Shown: piece by piece, positions 6,880-14,549 of the stretch
Position numbering within the stretch: the first letter of the stretch is position 1
How the letters are laid out: every line of letters starts with the position of its first letter
Origin: a virus
Length of the DNA stretch: 44,842 bases
Reading direction: 5' to 3' (one strand)
Virus record (IMG/VR): IMGVR_UViG_3300042892_001013
Span: 1 to 44,842 of that record
Position numbers and translations under genes: made by a program
The notes under the pieces: generated by a model
The model's input: the letters and a program-made list of their open reading frames with translations, nothing else
Database searches by the model: none
What the model was told of the DNA's origin: nothing

Positions 6880-7527
6880 TTACAAAGTCATCAATTCGTC
6901 AACAAAGTCTAATAACAATGTGTGGTGGTGACCATTATGGTACAGACCCTGCATCCATGAATAGCCTTCATACCAATGAGGTTGACTTTCGGGATGACAG
7001 CCCATGATGCCTACATTGCCCTGTATAACAGCCATTGGATCACCGTTGGGATACAGACTCCATATCTTGGCTGTGTCAATGCCTGCACCTACTAGAGCAC
7101 AGCCATCATAGAAGAACATAGATTCTTCTTCACCCTGCCACAACACTCGTTGATTCTTGGCGTGTGGTCTGCGTGTGTCAGCACCTGGACGGGTAATGTA
7201 TTGTTCTGCACGAATGTCTTTGAGTAGATCAAGATAGTAATGTTCGGCCCAATAGGCTCCCATACAGATGCCTAGGTACCGGCCACCACCACGAACAAAT
7301 CTTTTGACTGCATCTCCATTCTCGCTGAATAGATAATCAAAACTACTGGCATCCCCTATGCCTCCGGGAATACAGATACAGTCTACATCGTCAAAGAAAT
7401 CCCGCTCAACTTCGTGGCGGGTGAATATTTTAAAACTGTAATGTGAGCCCAGGGCTTGCATAATCCCATTGCCGCTTTGCACACTGCACTTGGGTTGATG
7501 TAAGAATAACGCAATCTTTTTCATCAC
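6880..7527 (-). CDS. Glutamine-amidotransferase-like protein (BPL_N type)
   Basis: A 215-aa class I amidotransferase-like fold. CICIPGGIGDAS is the oxyanion strand, GGGRYLGICMGAYWA carries the nucleophile Cys in the elbow, and GCHPESQPHW carries the His with a nearby Glu. The sequence style (short, IPGG, GICMGAYWA) is that of the biotin-protein-ligase N-terminal domain family, whose reaction is not well defined. The synthase partner of a true amidotransferase is absent. It begins MMKKIALFLHQPKCS; the first or second Met could start it. It lies upstream of the LpxH-like gene but is separated by the late box, so it may be transcribed separately. Confidence 0.75.
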   Translation of the reverse strand: MMKKIALFLHQPKCSVQSGNGIMQALGSHYSFKIFTRHEVERDFFDDVDCICIPGGIGDASSFDYLFSENGDAVKRFVRGGGRYLGICMGAYWAEHYYLDLLKDIRAEQYITRPGADTRRPHAKNQRVLWQGEEESMFFYDGCALVGAGIDTAKIWSLYPNGDPMAVIQGNVGIMGCHPESQPHWYEGYSWMQGLYHNGHHHTLLLDFVDELMTL

Positions 7528-7545
7528 AGCTCTTTATGTTAGTGC

Positions 7546-7644
7546 TCACTTAGAACGCCATTCCCGGGCACGACTCCGATAACGTTCTGCCCAGCAGCCG
7601 GGCACACCAAGTAACGCAAGCGTTCCTAAGGTAGGTGTTCTATT
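7546..7644 (-). CDS. Possible small lipoprotein-like frame without a clear start
   Basis: An open frame from a stop at 7645-7647 to TGA at 7546-7548. It encodes TLALLGVPGCWAERYRSR and ends AREWRSK. A hydrophobic run followed by a Cys resembles the end of a lipoprotein signal, but there is no ATG. The only canonical alternative (a GTG) would leave 22 residues. It may be the decayed 3' part of a small envelope or spanin-like gene, or chance. It fills the gap between the nuclease and amidotransferase-like genes. Confidence 0.25.
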   Translation of the reverse strand, partial: NRTPTLGTLALLGVPGCWAERYRSRAREWRSK

Positions 7645-7650
7645 CTAAAA

Positions 7651-8091
7651 TTAATTGCACCAGCTTTGTTTAGCGTCACCGTAGTATTCACGAGCGTGAC
7701 CGTTGCTAATAAGTCCCTGTCTAATGCTCTGTCCGTTTACCAAGATATCTCCCAATATACGGCCACCAAACTTATCCCATCCATAGATAATAACTTGGTG
7801 CTTTGGGTGGGATTGTAGGGCTTGAGTTGTAAATTTACTCGCCAGTTGCGCTCGCTGGTCTTCTTGTGGACATTGAGCTCTGTGTCCTTTTTCCGGGGTG
7901 TCGACTCCGTAGATTCTAACAGCAAGTTCAGGTTTGAGCGGTAGTGGTAGAAAGGGAGCGGCGATTACAATAGTATCGCCATCACTCACTCTAATAACTT
8001 GTGCGTCATAAGTCGCTGACTTGGCAGGCATCTTGCCCTGTGCAAATGCTAGTACCGGGACTAACAATAATACGGCTAAAAATCTTTTCAT
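7651..8091 (-). CDS. Secreted thermonuclease-like (SNase) protein
   Basis: A 146-aa protein with a Sec signal (MKRFLAVLLLVPVLAFAQ) followed by a staphylococcal-nuclease domain. VIRVSDGDTIVI gives the calcium-site Asp residues (37 and 39), VRIYGVDTPE gives Arg59 and Glu67, and KFGGRILGDI gives Arg111. These match the R35/E43/R87 set of SNase. It should cut DNA or RNA outside the cytoplasm, in the periplasm or at lysis. Roles could include degrading host or competing DNA; this is inference. It is preceded by a late box at 8113-8118 and SD TGGAG. Confidence 0.85.
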   Translation of the reverse strand: MKRFLAVLLLVPVLAFAQGKMPAKSATYDAQVIRVSDGDTIVIAAPFLPLPLKPELAVRIYGVDTPEKGHRAQCPQEDQRAQLASKFTTQALQSHPKHQVIIYGWDKFGGRILGDILVNGQSIRQGLISNGHAREYYGDAKQSWCN

Positions 8092-8112
8092 ATAAACTCC
8101 AATAAGTGCTAG

Positions 8113-8118
8113 TATTTA
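8113..8118 (-). promoter_or_regulatory. Late promoter box (GAATAAATACTAGC)
   Basis: TAAATA core on the minus strand, 21 nt upstream of the nuclease ATG at 8091, overlapping the stop codon of the upstream 8116-8751 gene. Confidence 0.45.
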
Positions 8119-8751
8119 TTCGTATGTAACAGTGTCTGAGTCACCTAGACGCCATTTAGGGTTCTGTTCAACCACCCACTTCTTAGTGGCCACTTTGAAG
8201 TCTGGGTGCAGCATTTCTTTGGGATTGCTGGCGGCATCAAAGAATCTGCAGCGATTGTTGGGCTGTGCGGCATACTGTCCGTTGTCTAGTTCGATAAAGT
8301 TAAAGCTCTTGTGATCTTCAGGCCATTCTGAATATGTGGTGTCTATGATGTTCATGTCAGGTGCGGCATTGTCCACTGTGAACAAGTATTTGCCCTTGTG
8401 TAGCTGACGATCCTTGGCATAGAACTCACAGCTGAGATTGCGTAGAAATGCTTTCTGGATCACAGCTATGTCATAGCTGAAACAATCCCAAATCTGTAAG
8501 GTGTCCAATGATAGGAACTTGTCCGACTCTAAGTCAGTGTTTCTACTCACATAGGCATGTAGGGGCAGCTTGTCATAGAGAGCACCGTATCTGGGCAAAT
8601 AGCTTTCTATGCGGAATGCTTGACTGCGTAGGCTCTTGATACTAACCCAGATGCAGGGTTCATACTCTCCGTATCCTGATTTAAAATCGTAGAGAAATTC
8701 TCGTCTTACAAAACAATGTACAGGTGGCAGATTAGCCACTAAGAAACTCAT
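8116..8751 (-). CDS. Conserved phage protein of 211 aa, unknown function
   Basis: Begins MSFLVANLPPVHCFVRREFL and contains YGALYDKLPLHAYV, LDTLQIWDCFSYD, GKYLFTVDNAAPD and FNFIELDNGQYAAQPNN. I recall related proteins in several large aquatic phages, always unannotated. The frame is open 12 codons further up, but 8751 is preferred because its ATG overlaps the stop of the Cys-rich gene (TAATG) and has an SD-like GAGG 10 nt upstream. It is translated from the same late operon as the adhesin-like and Cys-rich genes and is probably cytoplasmic. Confidence 0.7.
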   Translation of the reverse strand: MSFLVANLPPVHCFVRREFLYDFKSGYGEYEPCIWVSIKSLRSQAFRIESYLPRYGALYDKLPLHAYVSRNTDLESDKFLSLDTLQIWDCFSYDIAVIQKAFLRNLSCEFYAKDRQLHKGKYLFTVDNAAPDMNIIDTTYSEWPEDHKSFNFIELDNGQYAAQPNNRCRFFDAASNPKEMLHPDFKVATKKWVVEQNPKWRLGDSDTVTYE

Positions 8752-8909
8752 TAGTTGTAGCCTCGTTGAATACCTTTGTCTACACAATCACTACATTCAC
8801 AGTCCGGGCAATCGCAGCCGTCTGTCATACAGCTGAATCCGCAGTGTGCGGTACACCAGCAGGTGCATTTGGGTTTTAGTCGTTGATATGTTTCTGTTTC
8901 TTCAGTCAT
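8751..8909 (-). CDS. Cys-rich, metallothionein-like 52-aa protein
   Basis: This small gene encodes a 52-aa protein with ten Cys between residues 15 and 42: C15, C17, C19, C23, C27, C32, C34, C37, C39, C42, with His22 among them. The pattern CxCxC...C...C....CxCxxCxCxxC has the density of metallothioneins or multi-zinc/iron clusters, with no hydrophobic core or signal peptide. It probably binds metal in the cytoplasm or in the virion. Its stop overlaps the next start (TAATG), and it starts 1 nt after the adhesin-like gene ends, so all three are one unit. No known family is assigned. Confidence 0.7.
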   Translation of the reverse strand: MTEETETYQRLKPKCTCWCTAHCGFSCMTDGCDCPDCECSDCVDKGIQRGYN

Positions 8910-8910
8910 A

Positions 8911-9879
8911 TTAGAATCCGTTAGTGGCTGAGTTGTAGAACAGTTTACCTGTCCAAGTCGATGTTTTAGCCTGTGTACTAGATGCCCAACTAACTGTCAT
9001 TGTTCCTGGGCCTGTTAGGTTACCAAACATAACACGGAAAGGATAATAGATGTTTGCGGTCATTGCAACGGTTCCGCTCACTTCTACAGGACCGTGAAGG
9101 CCGCCATTCTGTACAATAGCATTGGTATGAGTATATCCAGTGATGGCATTCGGGCCTATCCACATATAACTAGCATCGTCGGTGTTGGTGTAGAATGTAT
9201 AGGTATCTGTAGTAGGTGCTAAGAAGTATCCTGTTAGCATAATACTACTATACTCTGGTAGGCTGGATAAGTTTAAACTTGTATAGACACCTTGAGACGT
9301 TGCGGCATAGGTGTCAAAAAATGTTAGATCATCGTTAGCCGGAGTAAAATCAGTACCAAAGTAGCCATTAGCATTCGTTGTGCCGGTTACTGTGCGATGA
9401 TAAACTCCAGATGTAAATGTAATAGCTGCAACGTTGATCCACGGACGTCCTTGTAGCAATCCTCCAGTATTAGGATTATCATCTGCGTCAGTGGCATAGG
9501 TGTCCGGTAATAGAGTGATATCAAAAGTGTTGTTCACCCGATAGTAAGGTTTAGTTGTGTCGCCAAATGCTTGCTTTTTTGCCTGAGCAATATATAATTT
9601 TCTCAGCTGCCGTTCTTGTTTACTTTCATTTTGTTGTGGAGTACATAACACAGTATCACCGTCTACCAGCCCCATTGCTGATAACTTTGTAGAACTATCA
9701 CCAAAGGTAATGCTATTTTTGCTAGGATCACTTAAGAGACTCCAGTGATAATAATCTGCTGGTAGTCCTTCGTCTGTGGCAATGGCTGTGATTAGTGTGT
9801 CAACGGTGGCAGTGGCCAATGTTATTCCGGTAACGCTACGTTTTGTTCCGGTTAGTCCCCAATAGTTTATATCGGCCAT
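8911..9879 (-). CDS. Virion adhesin-like protein with GLEYA/PA14-type domain
   Basis: A 322-aa Thr/Tyr/Gly-rich protein. Residues 15-80 resemble a ubiquitin-like beta-grasp layout, ending SAMGLVDGDTVLCTP. A charged linker (NESKQERQLRKLY) and a middle segment follow. Residues ~210-310 (LTGYFLAPTTDTYTFYTNTD, then ASYMWIGPNA, YYPFRVMFGNL, TMTVSWASS) match the sugar-binding GLEYA/PA14 fold. It has no signal peptide, so it is likely a tail- or capsid-attached glycan-binding protein. SD AGGTGG is present. It lies between the 76-aa and Cys-rich genes in a late operon. Confidence 0.7.
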   Translation of the reverse strand: MADINYWGLTGTKRSVTGITLATATVDTLITAIATDEGLPADYYHWSLLSDPSKNSITFGDSSTKLSAMGLVDGDTVLCTPQQNESKQERQLRKLYIAQAKKQAFGDTTKPYYRVNNTFDITLLPDTYATDADDNPNTGGLLQGRPWINVAAITFTSGVYHRTVTGTTNANGYFGTDFTPANDDLTFFDTYAATSQGVYTSLNLSSLPEYSSIMLTGYFLAPTTDTYTFYTNTDDASYMWIGPNAITGYTHTNAIVQNGGLHGPVEVSGTVAMTANIYYPFRVMFGNLTGPGTMTVSWASSTQAKTSTWTGKLFYNSATNGF

Positions 9880-9881
9880 TA

Positions 9882-10112
9882 TTACATACCACCTAGTTGT
9901 CTAATACGTGCAATTTCTTCTTTTGCAGGATCACCTTGCTTTTGCATAAAACCTACGATTTGATCATAGTCAGCCATAGTAACAACACCCTCTTGTGATA
10001 ATTTGATCACAGCTTCTGCAACATCATGCAGGTCAGCATCTTGTTTGACATCTTCGCGAGCCAGCTCTAGCAGGCGTATAAACAAGGGTACATCTAATTT
10101 AACTATATCCAT
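9882..10112 (-). CDS. Small helical phage protein of 76 aa, unknown
   Basis: Begins [20 protein letters not shown] and contains [18 protein letters not shown] and [16 protein letters not shown] compact all-helical protein of a type I recall from several phages. The acidic helices and position just before a virion adhesin gene suggest a chaperone or assembly role, but nothing proves it. It is first in the minus-strand late operon, with a TAAATA box at 10132-10137 and SD GAGGA. The next gene starts 2 nt after its stop codon. Confidence 0.65.
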   Translation of the reverse strand: MDIVKLDVPLFIRLLELAREDVKQDADLHDVAEAVIKLSQEGVVTMADYDQIVGFMQKQGDPAKEEIARIRQLGGM

Positions 10113-10131
10113 TTCAAAATCCTCAGTCTAA

Positions 10132-10137
10132 TATTTA
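10132..10137 (-). promoter_or_regulatory. Late promoter box for the 10112-8116 operon
   Basis: The minus strand reads GCTAAATATTAG, 19 nt before the ATG at 10112. It is back to back with the plus-strand box at 10144, so one 50-bp gap drives two late units. Confidence 0.5.
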
Positions 10138-10143
10138 GCAGGT

Positions 10144-10149
10144 TAAATA
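10144..10149 (+). promoter_or_regulatory. Late promoter box for the ALAS gene
   Basis: GTTAAATACACTTACT precedes the ATG at 10158, with 8 nt between box and ATG and no SD. A leader of only a few nt is predicted. Confidence 0.5.
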
Positions 10150-10157
10150 CACTTACT

Positions 10158-11369
10158 ATGATAAACAAAGCTCCCTTTAATGCTCTACTAAAAAATCTTA
10201 AAGACACTGGCAAATATCGTGTGTTTAACGATATCATCCGCGAAAAGGGCAAGTTCCCTTCAGCTATGTGGTACGGTCCCTATAATATCAAAACTATCAC
10301 AAACTGGTGTAGCAATGATTATCTAGGTATGGGCCAGCATAAAGTTGTACTAGATGCCATGCATACTGCACTAGATCACACAGGAGCAGGCAGCGGAGGC
10401 ACTCGCAATATTGCAGGCACCAGTCACTATCACGTGGCTCTAGAACACGAACTAGCCACCTTGCACAACAAAGCTAAGGCCTTGCTGTTTAGTTCAGCCT
10501 ATGTGGCCAACGAGTGGACATTAATTGCTTTAAGCAAGATCATACCCAACATACATTTTGTATCAGACAGTGAGAACCACAACAGCCTAGTCATAGGTAT
10601 GGTACACAGTCGTGCTCCAAAGACTGTGTTTCGTCACAACGATCTCAATCACCTAGAAGATATATTAACCAGCATACAGCTCACAGGCAATACACCCTGT
10701 ATAGTATTTGAATCAGTTTACTCAATGGATGGCGATGTTGGACACATCAAAGAAATCTGCGATCTAGCAGATCGTTATGGTGCTATAACATATATCGATG
10801 AAGTTCATGCGGTAGGACTCTATGGTCCCCACGGTGGTGGGAAAGTTGAAGAGCTTGGGCTACAATCCCGTATTGACATAGTCAATGGTACATTAGGGAA
10901 AGCCTATGGAGTCCAAGGTGGTTATATAGCTGCCGATGTAGAAGTCATTGACGCCATCCGTTCAGTAGCTGCGGGCTTTATCTTTACCACAAGTATGAGT
11001 CCTGTAAGTTGTGCTGGTGCCCTGGCTGCGGTCAAGTACCTAAAGGATCACAATGAATTGCGTGACAAACATCAAGAACGGGCTCGTAAGCTCAAGCATA
11101 GATTATCTGTGGCCGGTATGCCTGCAATGGAATGTACTACCACTCACATTGTACCTATCCTAGTAGGAGAAGCTGTTCGCTGTAAAGCCATCAGTGATGA
11201 ACTGCTCAACGAACACAACATCTACATACAGCCTATCAACAATCCCACAGTTGCCGTAGGAACGGAGCGGTTGCGTATTGCTCCCACTCCGTTTCACGAT
11301 GATGGTATGATTGAAGATCTGATTACGGCGCTGACTGCTTCATTTGCGTGTCACCCGGCGCAAGTCTAA
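10158..11369 (+). CDS. hemA: 5-aminolevulinate synthase (Shemin pathway)
   Basis: This 403-aa PLP-dependent alpha-oxoamine synthase condenses glycine and succinyl-CoA to 5-aminolevulinate, the first step of heme and tetrapyrrole synthesis. [31 protein letters not shown] and [13 protein letters not shown] are ALAS signatures. [13 protein letters not shown] holds the PLP Asp214 and His217, and [16 protein letters not shown] holds the Schiff-base Lys248. From memory this is the same lysine number as in the Rhodobacter enzyme, and the length is typical, so it is probably active. The Shemin route is alphaproteobacterial, which points to such a host. It has a late box and no SD. The 3' end overlaps the convergent cupin gene by 47 nt. 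Confidence 0.92.
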   Translation: MINKAPFNALLKNLKDTGKYRVFNDIIREKGKFPSAMWYGPYNIKTITNWCSNDYLGMGQHKVVLDAMHTALDHTGAGSGGTRNIAGTSHYHVALEHELATLHNKAKALLFSSAYVANEWTLIALSKIIPNIHFVSDSENHNSLVIGMVHSRAPKTVFRHNDLNHLEDILTSIQLTGNTPCIVFESVYSMDGDVGHIKEICDLADRYGAITYIDEVHAVGLYGPHGGGKVEELGLQSRIDIVNGTLGKAYGVQGGYIAADVEVIDAIRSVAAGFIFTTSMSPVSCAGALAAVKYLKDHNELRDKHQERARKLKHRLSVAGMPAMECTTTHIVPILVGEAVRCKAISDELLNEHNIYIQPINNPTVAVGTERLRIAPTPFHDDGMIEDLITALTASFACHPAQV

Positions 11370-11706
11370 AACGATCTTCTGCATAGTCTCCAGTACCAAC
11401 TTCAAATATCACACTGTTGGCCACTAGAGATTCTACTTGATGTGGTCCTAGCTGCCCAAAGTCAGCAGTCTGTCCTTCTTCTAGCACAGCTTCTTTTACT
11501 TCTCCGGTGGCAACATCGATAAATTTAACTTTGAACTTGCCTGCATTCACAAACCAACTCTTGGCTTTTTCTTTGTGAAACACCAAACTGGTCTTGGCCC
11601 CTGCACGTTCAAATACCAATAGTTTGCCGCAGTATTTGTCGTTGTTGGCAAACACCAATTCAAATCCCCAACCCTTGTCTATTTTACCCAATGTCTGTAA
11701 GTTCAT
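11323..11706 (-). CDS. Cupin-fold protein
   Basis: A 127-aa single-domain cupin. [20 protein letters not shown] resembles the start of sugar-isomerase-type cupins, [20 protein letters not shown] is the first cupin motif (His..., Glu), and [11 protein letters not shown] the second. The first motif has only a reduced set of metal ligands, so activity is uncertain; mannose-6-phosphate-isomerase-like or a binding role are options. It is translationally coupled to clpP: the ATG at 11706 overlaps the clpP stop codon (TAATG). The pairing may mean its product works with, or is simply co-expressed with, the protease. Its end runs into the ALAS 3' end. Confidence 0.75.
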   Translation of the reverse strand: MNLQTLGKIDKGWGFELVFANNDKYCGKLLVFERAGAKTSLVFHKEKAKSWFVNAGKFKVKFIDVATGEVKEAVLEEGQTADFGQLGPHQVESLVANSVIFEVGTGDYAEDRFRLAPGDTQMKQSAP

Positions 11707-12290
11707 TATCTCTCCGTTATAATTTTGTCGATGAGTCCGTAGGCCAATGCTTCATCAGCACTCATAAATTTGTCTCGTTCCATATCAGCAGTCATCTGTG
11801 CAAAAGTTTTGCCCTGGCTGTTGTGTTTGACATAGATTTCAGTCAATGTCTTTTTCATTTTAATAATCTCTTCAACTTGAATCTGCATATCTGTGGCCTG
11901 TCCGCGAGCACCGCCACTGGGTTGATGAATCATGTGTCGAGCATTGGGCAACATAAAACGTTTGCCTTTGGCTCCGGCAGTGGCCAACAATGATCCCATT
12001 GAACAGGCCTGTCCCATAACATAGGTTGATACATCGGGTTTGATAAATTGCATGGTGTCATAGATGCTCATACCCGATGTGACAACTCCACCGGGACTGT
12101 TGATAAACAGGCTGATGTCTTTGTCTGGATTTTCACTTTCTAGAAATAGTAATTGGGCTACAATAACATTGGCCATTTGATCCTCTACAGGACCATTCAG
12201 CATGATAATTCTTTCTTTGAGCAGTCGGCTGTAAATGTCGTAGGCTCGTTCGCCTTTACTAGATGATTCAATTACCATTGGTACTAACAT
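11706..12290 (-). CDS. clpP: ClpP-type serine protease
   Basis: A 194-aa ClpP. INSPGG is the conserved loop, GQACSMGS holds nucleophile Ser97, [13 protein letters not shown] holds His122, and [12 protein letters not shown] holds Asp173: a complete triad at canonical spacing. The short N-terminus ([20 protein letters not shown]) corresponds to the mature enzyme. No ClpX or ClpA is encoded in the window, so it would rely on a host unfoldase or act in virion maturation. SD AAAGGA lies upstream of the ATG at 12290. It forms an operon with the cupin and faces the HNH gene across a promoter-rich gap. Confidence 0.93.
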   Translation of the reverse strand: MLVPMVIESSSKGERAYDIYSRLLKERIIMLNGPVEDQMANVIVAQLLFLESENPDKDISLFINSPGGVVTSGMSIYDTMQFIKPDVSTYVMGQACSMGSLLATAGAKGKRFMLPNARHMIHQPSGGARGQATDMQIQVEEIIKMKKTLTEIYVKHNSQGKTFAQMTADMERDKFMSADEALAYGLIDKIITER

Positions 12291-12342
12291 TCGCTAATCC
12301 TTTTATAAATTTGTTGTATCATATATTTTATACAAATTTGTC

Positions 12343-12371
12343 TTGCTTTGCAAGTAATCTGAGTGTATAAT
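12343..12371 (+). promoter_or_regulatory. Sigma70-type promoter (TTGCTT-17-TATAAT)
   Basis: -35 TTGCTT 12343-12348 and -10 TATAAT 12366-12371. Together with the late-type box at 12384 it gives the HNH gene both early and late control. An imperfect inverted repeat (AAATTTGT...ACAAATTT, 12307-12340) lies upstream, on the clpP side. Confidence 0.6.
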
Positions 12372-12383
12372 GATGCTATATGT

Positions 12384-12389
12384 TAAATA
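12384..12389 (+). promoter_or_regulatory. Late promoter box upstream of the HNH gene
   Basis: GTTAAATACTTG, 29 nt before the ATG at 12419, just downstream of a sigma70-type promoter. Confidence 0.4.
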
Positions 12390-12418
12390 CTTGTCCGATA
12401 GATGATTAGTAAATCAAA

Positions 12419-12934
12419 ATGAGCAGTACACTTTTATTAAACGCAGATATGCAACCCGTGAGCCTACTTCCACTGAGTGTGGTCGAATGGCAGGAAGCCA
12501 TCAGATATATGGTCCTAGACAAGGTCAAGGTGCTTGAATGGCACGAAGATTGGATAGTACACAGTGCTAGATGGCAGACTCGTGTGCCTGCGGTGATCAT
12601 GTTGAATCAATATCAAAAACCCAAGCACACTATGAGATTAAGCAAACGCAACATATTTCTGCGTGATGCCTACACCTGCCAATATTGTGGCATCGCAGTC
12701 ACAGAAGTCACTGCCACGTTGGATCACGTACTGCCTGTGAGCAAAGGTGGCAAGACCACTTGGGAAAACTCCGCCACTGCCTGCAAGAGCTGCAACTACA
12801 AGAAAGCAGCTCACGTGGGCAAGATGAAGCCAAAGATCACACCCTACAAGCCTACATTTTGGGATCTAGTGGCTAAACGCCGAGATAGAGGCTATCATTT
12901 TCATCACCCCAGCTGGTCCAACTATTTAGGCTAA
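12419..12934 (+). CDS. HNH endonuclease family protein
   Basis: A 171-aa protein with a phage/cyanobacterial-type HNH domain. The N-terminal 70 residues (MSSTLLLNADMQPVSLLPLS ...) are the usual extension. CQYCG, TLDHVLPVSKGGKTTWEN and ACKSCNYKKA make the zinc-bound HNH core with paired CxxC and the catalytic His in LDHV. It could nick DNA as a homing-like nuclease or help packaging; it stands alone and not within an intron. Its TAA stop is part of the TAAATA late box of the following gene, an economical overlap. Confidence 0.85.
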   Translation: MSSTLLLNADMQPVSLLPLSVVEWQEAIRYMVLDKVKVLEWHEDWIVHSARWQTRVPAVIMLNQYQKPKHTMRLSKRNIFLRDAYTCQYCGIAVTEVTATLDHVLPVSKGGKTTWENSATACKSCNYKKAAHVGKMKPKITPYKPTFWDLVAKRRDRGYHFHHPSWSNYLG

Positions 12935-12937
12935 ATA
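12932..12937 (+). promoter_or_regulatory. Late promoter box overlapping a stop codon, 5 nt before an ATG
   Basis: The TAA stop codon of the HNH gene is the first half of TAAATA. After it come TTACT and the ATG at 12943, exactly the spacing seen at 2894 and 40837, predicting transcription from the start codon. Confidence 0.6.
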
Positions 12938-12942
12938 TTACT

Positions 12943-14460
12943 ATGAGATTTTTTGAATTCCTATTAGTTGAAGCCCAAGGCGGAATGTGGGACCGCATGT
13001 TAGAGAAAAAATCTGGTGCAAATATCCAGTTTCTCAACGGTAATCAAACCTACGAACTTGTTGATGTTGCAGTGTTCCCGCAAGATCAACGATTAAAATA
13101 CGAACCTGATCCAGAAAACCCAGAAACTCCAGCCACTGACTCTATGAAGTTAGATATAGATCAATACCTTCAAGAACAAGGAGCGGCTGTACAAAAATAC
13201 ATAGGGGCCAAGAACAACTCCGGTGCTGCAATGGTGGTAATTATTGGTGATCAGAATAAGAAAATAGCATTTGTTAAATTTGTCAAAGAAAAGAAATCAG
13301 TTCATCCTCCAATATATTGGCAGACCAGCGTGTTTACTCAAGATACAGGATGGAGTCAGACTGGCAAGGGCAAGTCGGCTACAGCCAAGGCCGCTGAAGT
13401 AAAAATCAGTCCGTATGATTTTGTTAGACCTGGACGATATCAGATAACAGCTCTCCCTGGACTAATCGCTCAAAATCTAAATGCTCGCCCGGATACCTAT
13501 CCGCAAAATCTCAAAGTAGGATTGCCTGCTCTCATAGACGATTTAATCAACAACACAGGGCCTGTGCCTAATCTAGAACAATATGCTGATCAAGTTGAAG
13601 TGGTATTTGGTGAGTCAGCCGCGCCCATAGCGTTGGCCTTAAACAAACGAGTCAGCGGATCGTATAGTGATGCTGAACAGAATCTACTGGGTCCATTAGG
13701 ACTAACTTGGGGTGATTTTACCGAAGTTTCTTTTGGAGCTTTTGGCGAGAAGATTGGTGATTCTTTTTTGTATGCCGGTGACACCAAAATAATTATCAGC
13801 AGCAAGAATAAAACAGGTGGAGCACCGGCCAGCCTTACTGGTGCCATGGAAACCATAGACAAGTATCCGGAAGAGTTTGGTCCAGGCACCAAGTTTTATA
13901 AAAAATATTCGCCAATATTATCTACCTTTGAAGTGCTGCATAAAAATCAAGCAATTCCCGGAGTATTGGCTGCATGTGTACTGCAACAGATTATCACTGA
14001 AGAAGAAAAAGATTTTATTGTCAGCATCTATGGCAAAGGCACAGGCACTGAACAAGACCTACAAAACTATCCTAATTTGCCAACTGTCTACAAGGCCAAG
14101 GCATTTTTAGGAGCACCTATCACAAACAAAGCAGGCAAGTCGGTGATTTCAAACATAGGTGTAGATCTCAGCAATGCCAAATTTCAAATGGGCTACCATT
14201 TGTTAGGCAATTGCGCTAAACTGTTAAAATTTAAACTCAATGAAAATTCATCGCTGATGACTGATTTTTTCAAGGCTGTTCTCAACAAGTCGCAAATGGT
14301 ACAGGTCTATACTGACACTGAACGATCTTCAAAGGGTATCAAGTTTAACGATTTCAATGTGGTATGGCCTCCCACATTTGCTGGCAAAATAGCTATCGAG
14401 TCAGATCATTACACATCTAACGCTAAACCCTCCAAAAAAATTAGTTTTGTGTTCAAATAA
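12943..14460 (+). CDS. Large probable internal virion protein, unknown function
   Basis: A 505-aa protein starting MRFFEFLLVEAQGG, very like the MRAFEFLREA start of the 366-aa protein and like T4 capsid-targeting peptides, with a possible protease site L-V-E|A. The body is soluble alpha/beta with no certain family. The segment DSFLYAGDTKIIISSKNKTG (about residues 270-290) has the strand-loop-lysine look of PD-(D/E)xK nucleases, which is only a suggestion. It has its own leaderless late promoter. A packaged, co-injected effector or head protein is my best reading. Confidence 0.65.
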   Translation: MRFFEFLLVEAQGGMWDRMLEKKSGANIQFLNGNQTYELVDVAVFPQDQRLKYEPDPENPETPATDSMKLDIDQYLQEQGAAVQKYIGAKNNSGAAMVVIIGDQNKKIAFVKFVKEKKSVHPPIYWQTSVFTQDTGWSQTGKGKSATAKAAEVKISPYDFVRPGRYQITALPGLIAQNLNARPDTYPQNLKVGLPALIDDLINNTGPVPNLEQYADQVEVVFGESAAPIALALNKRVSGSYSDAEQNLLGPLGLTWGDFTEVSFGAFGEKIGDSFLYAGDTKIIISSKNKTGGAPASLTGAMETIDKYPEEFGPGTKFYKKYSPILSTFEVLHKNQAIPGVLAACVLQQIITEEEKDFIVSIYGKGTGTEQDLQNYPNLPTVYKAKAFLGAPITNKAGKSVISNIGVDLSNAKFQMGYHLLGNCAKLLKFKLNENSSLMTDFFKAVLNKSQMVQVYTDTERSSKGIKFNDFNVVWPPTFAGKIAIESDHYTSNAKPSKKISFVFK

Positions 14461-14490
14461 CCACAATCCAATCATCCACTCACAAACTGG

Positions 14491-14519
14491 TTGACAACCA
14501 ACCCCTAATGTAGTATACT
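14491..14519 (+). promoter_or_regulatory. Sigma70 promoter for the DNA ligase operon
   Basis: TTGACA 14491-14496, 17-bp spacer, TATACT 14514-14519. The leader of about 25 nt carries SD TTAGGAG (14537-14543). Confidence 0.8.
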
Positions 14520-14549
14520 AGTAGCATAGTAAACGATTAGGAGTTGATT

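Noticed and set aside
12307-12340. Inverted repeat AAATTTGT...ACAAATTT as a terminator
   Set aside because: The arms are A+T-only apart from G/C ends, imperfect, and lie in a promoter region between divergent genes; an operator is as likely and neither can be shown.
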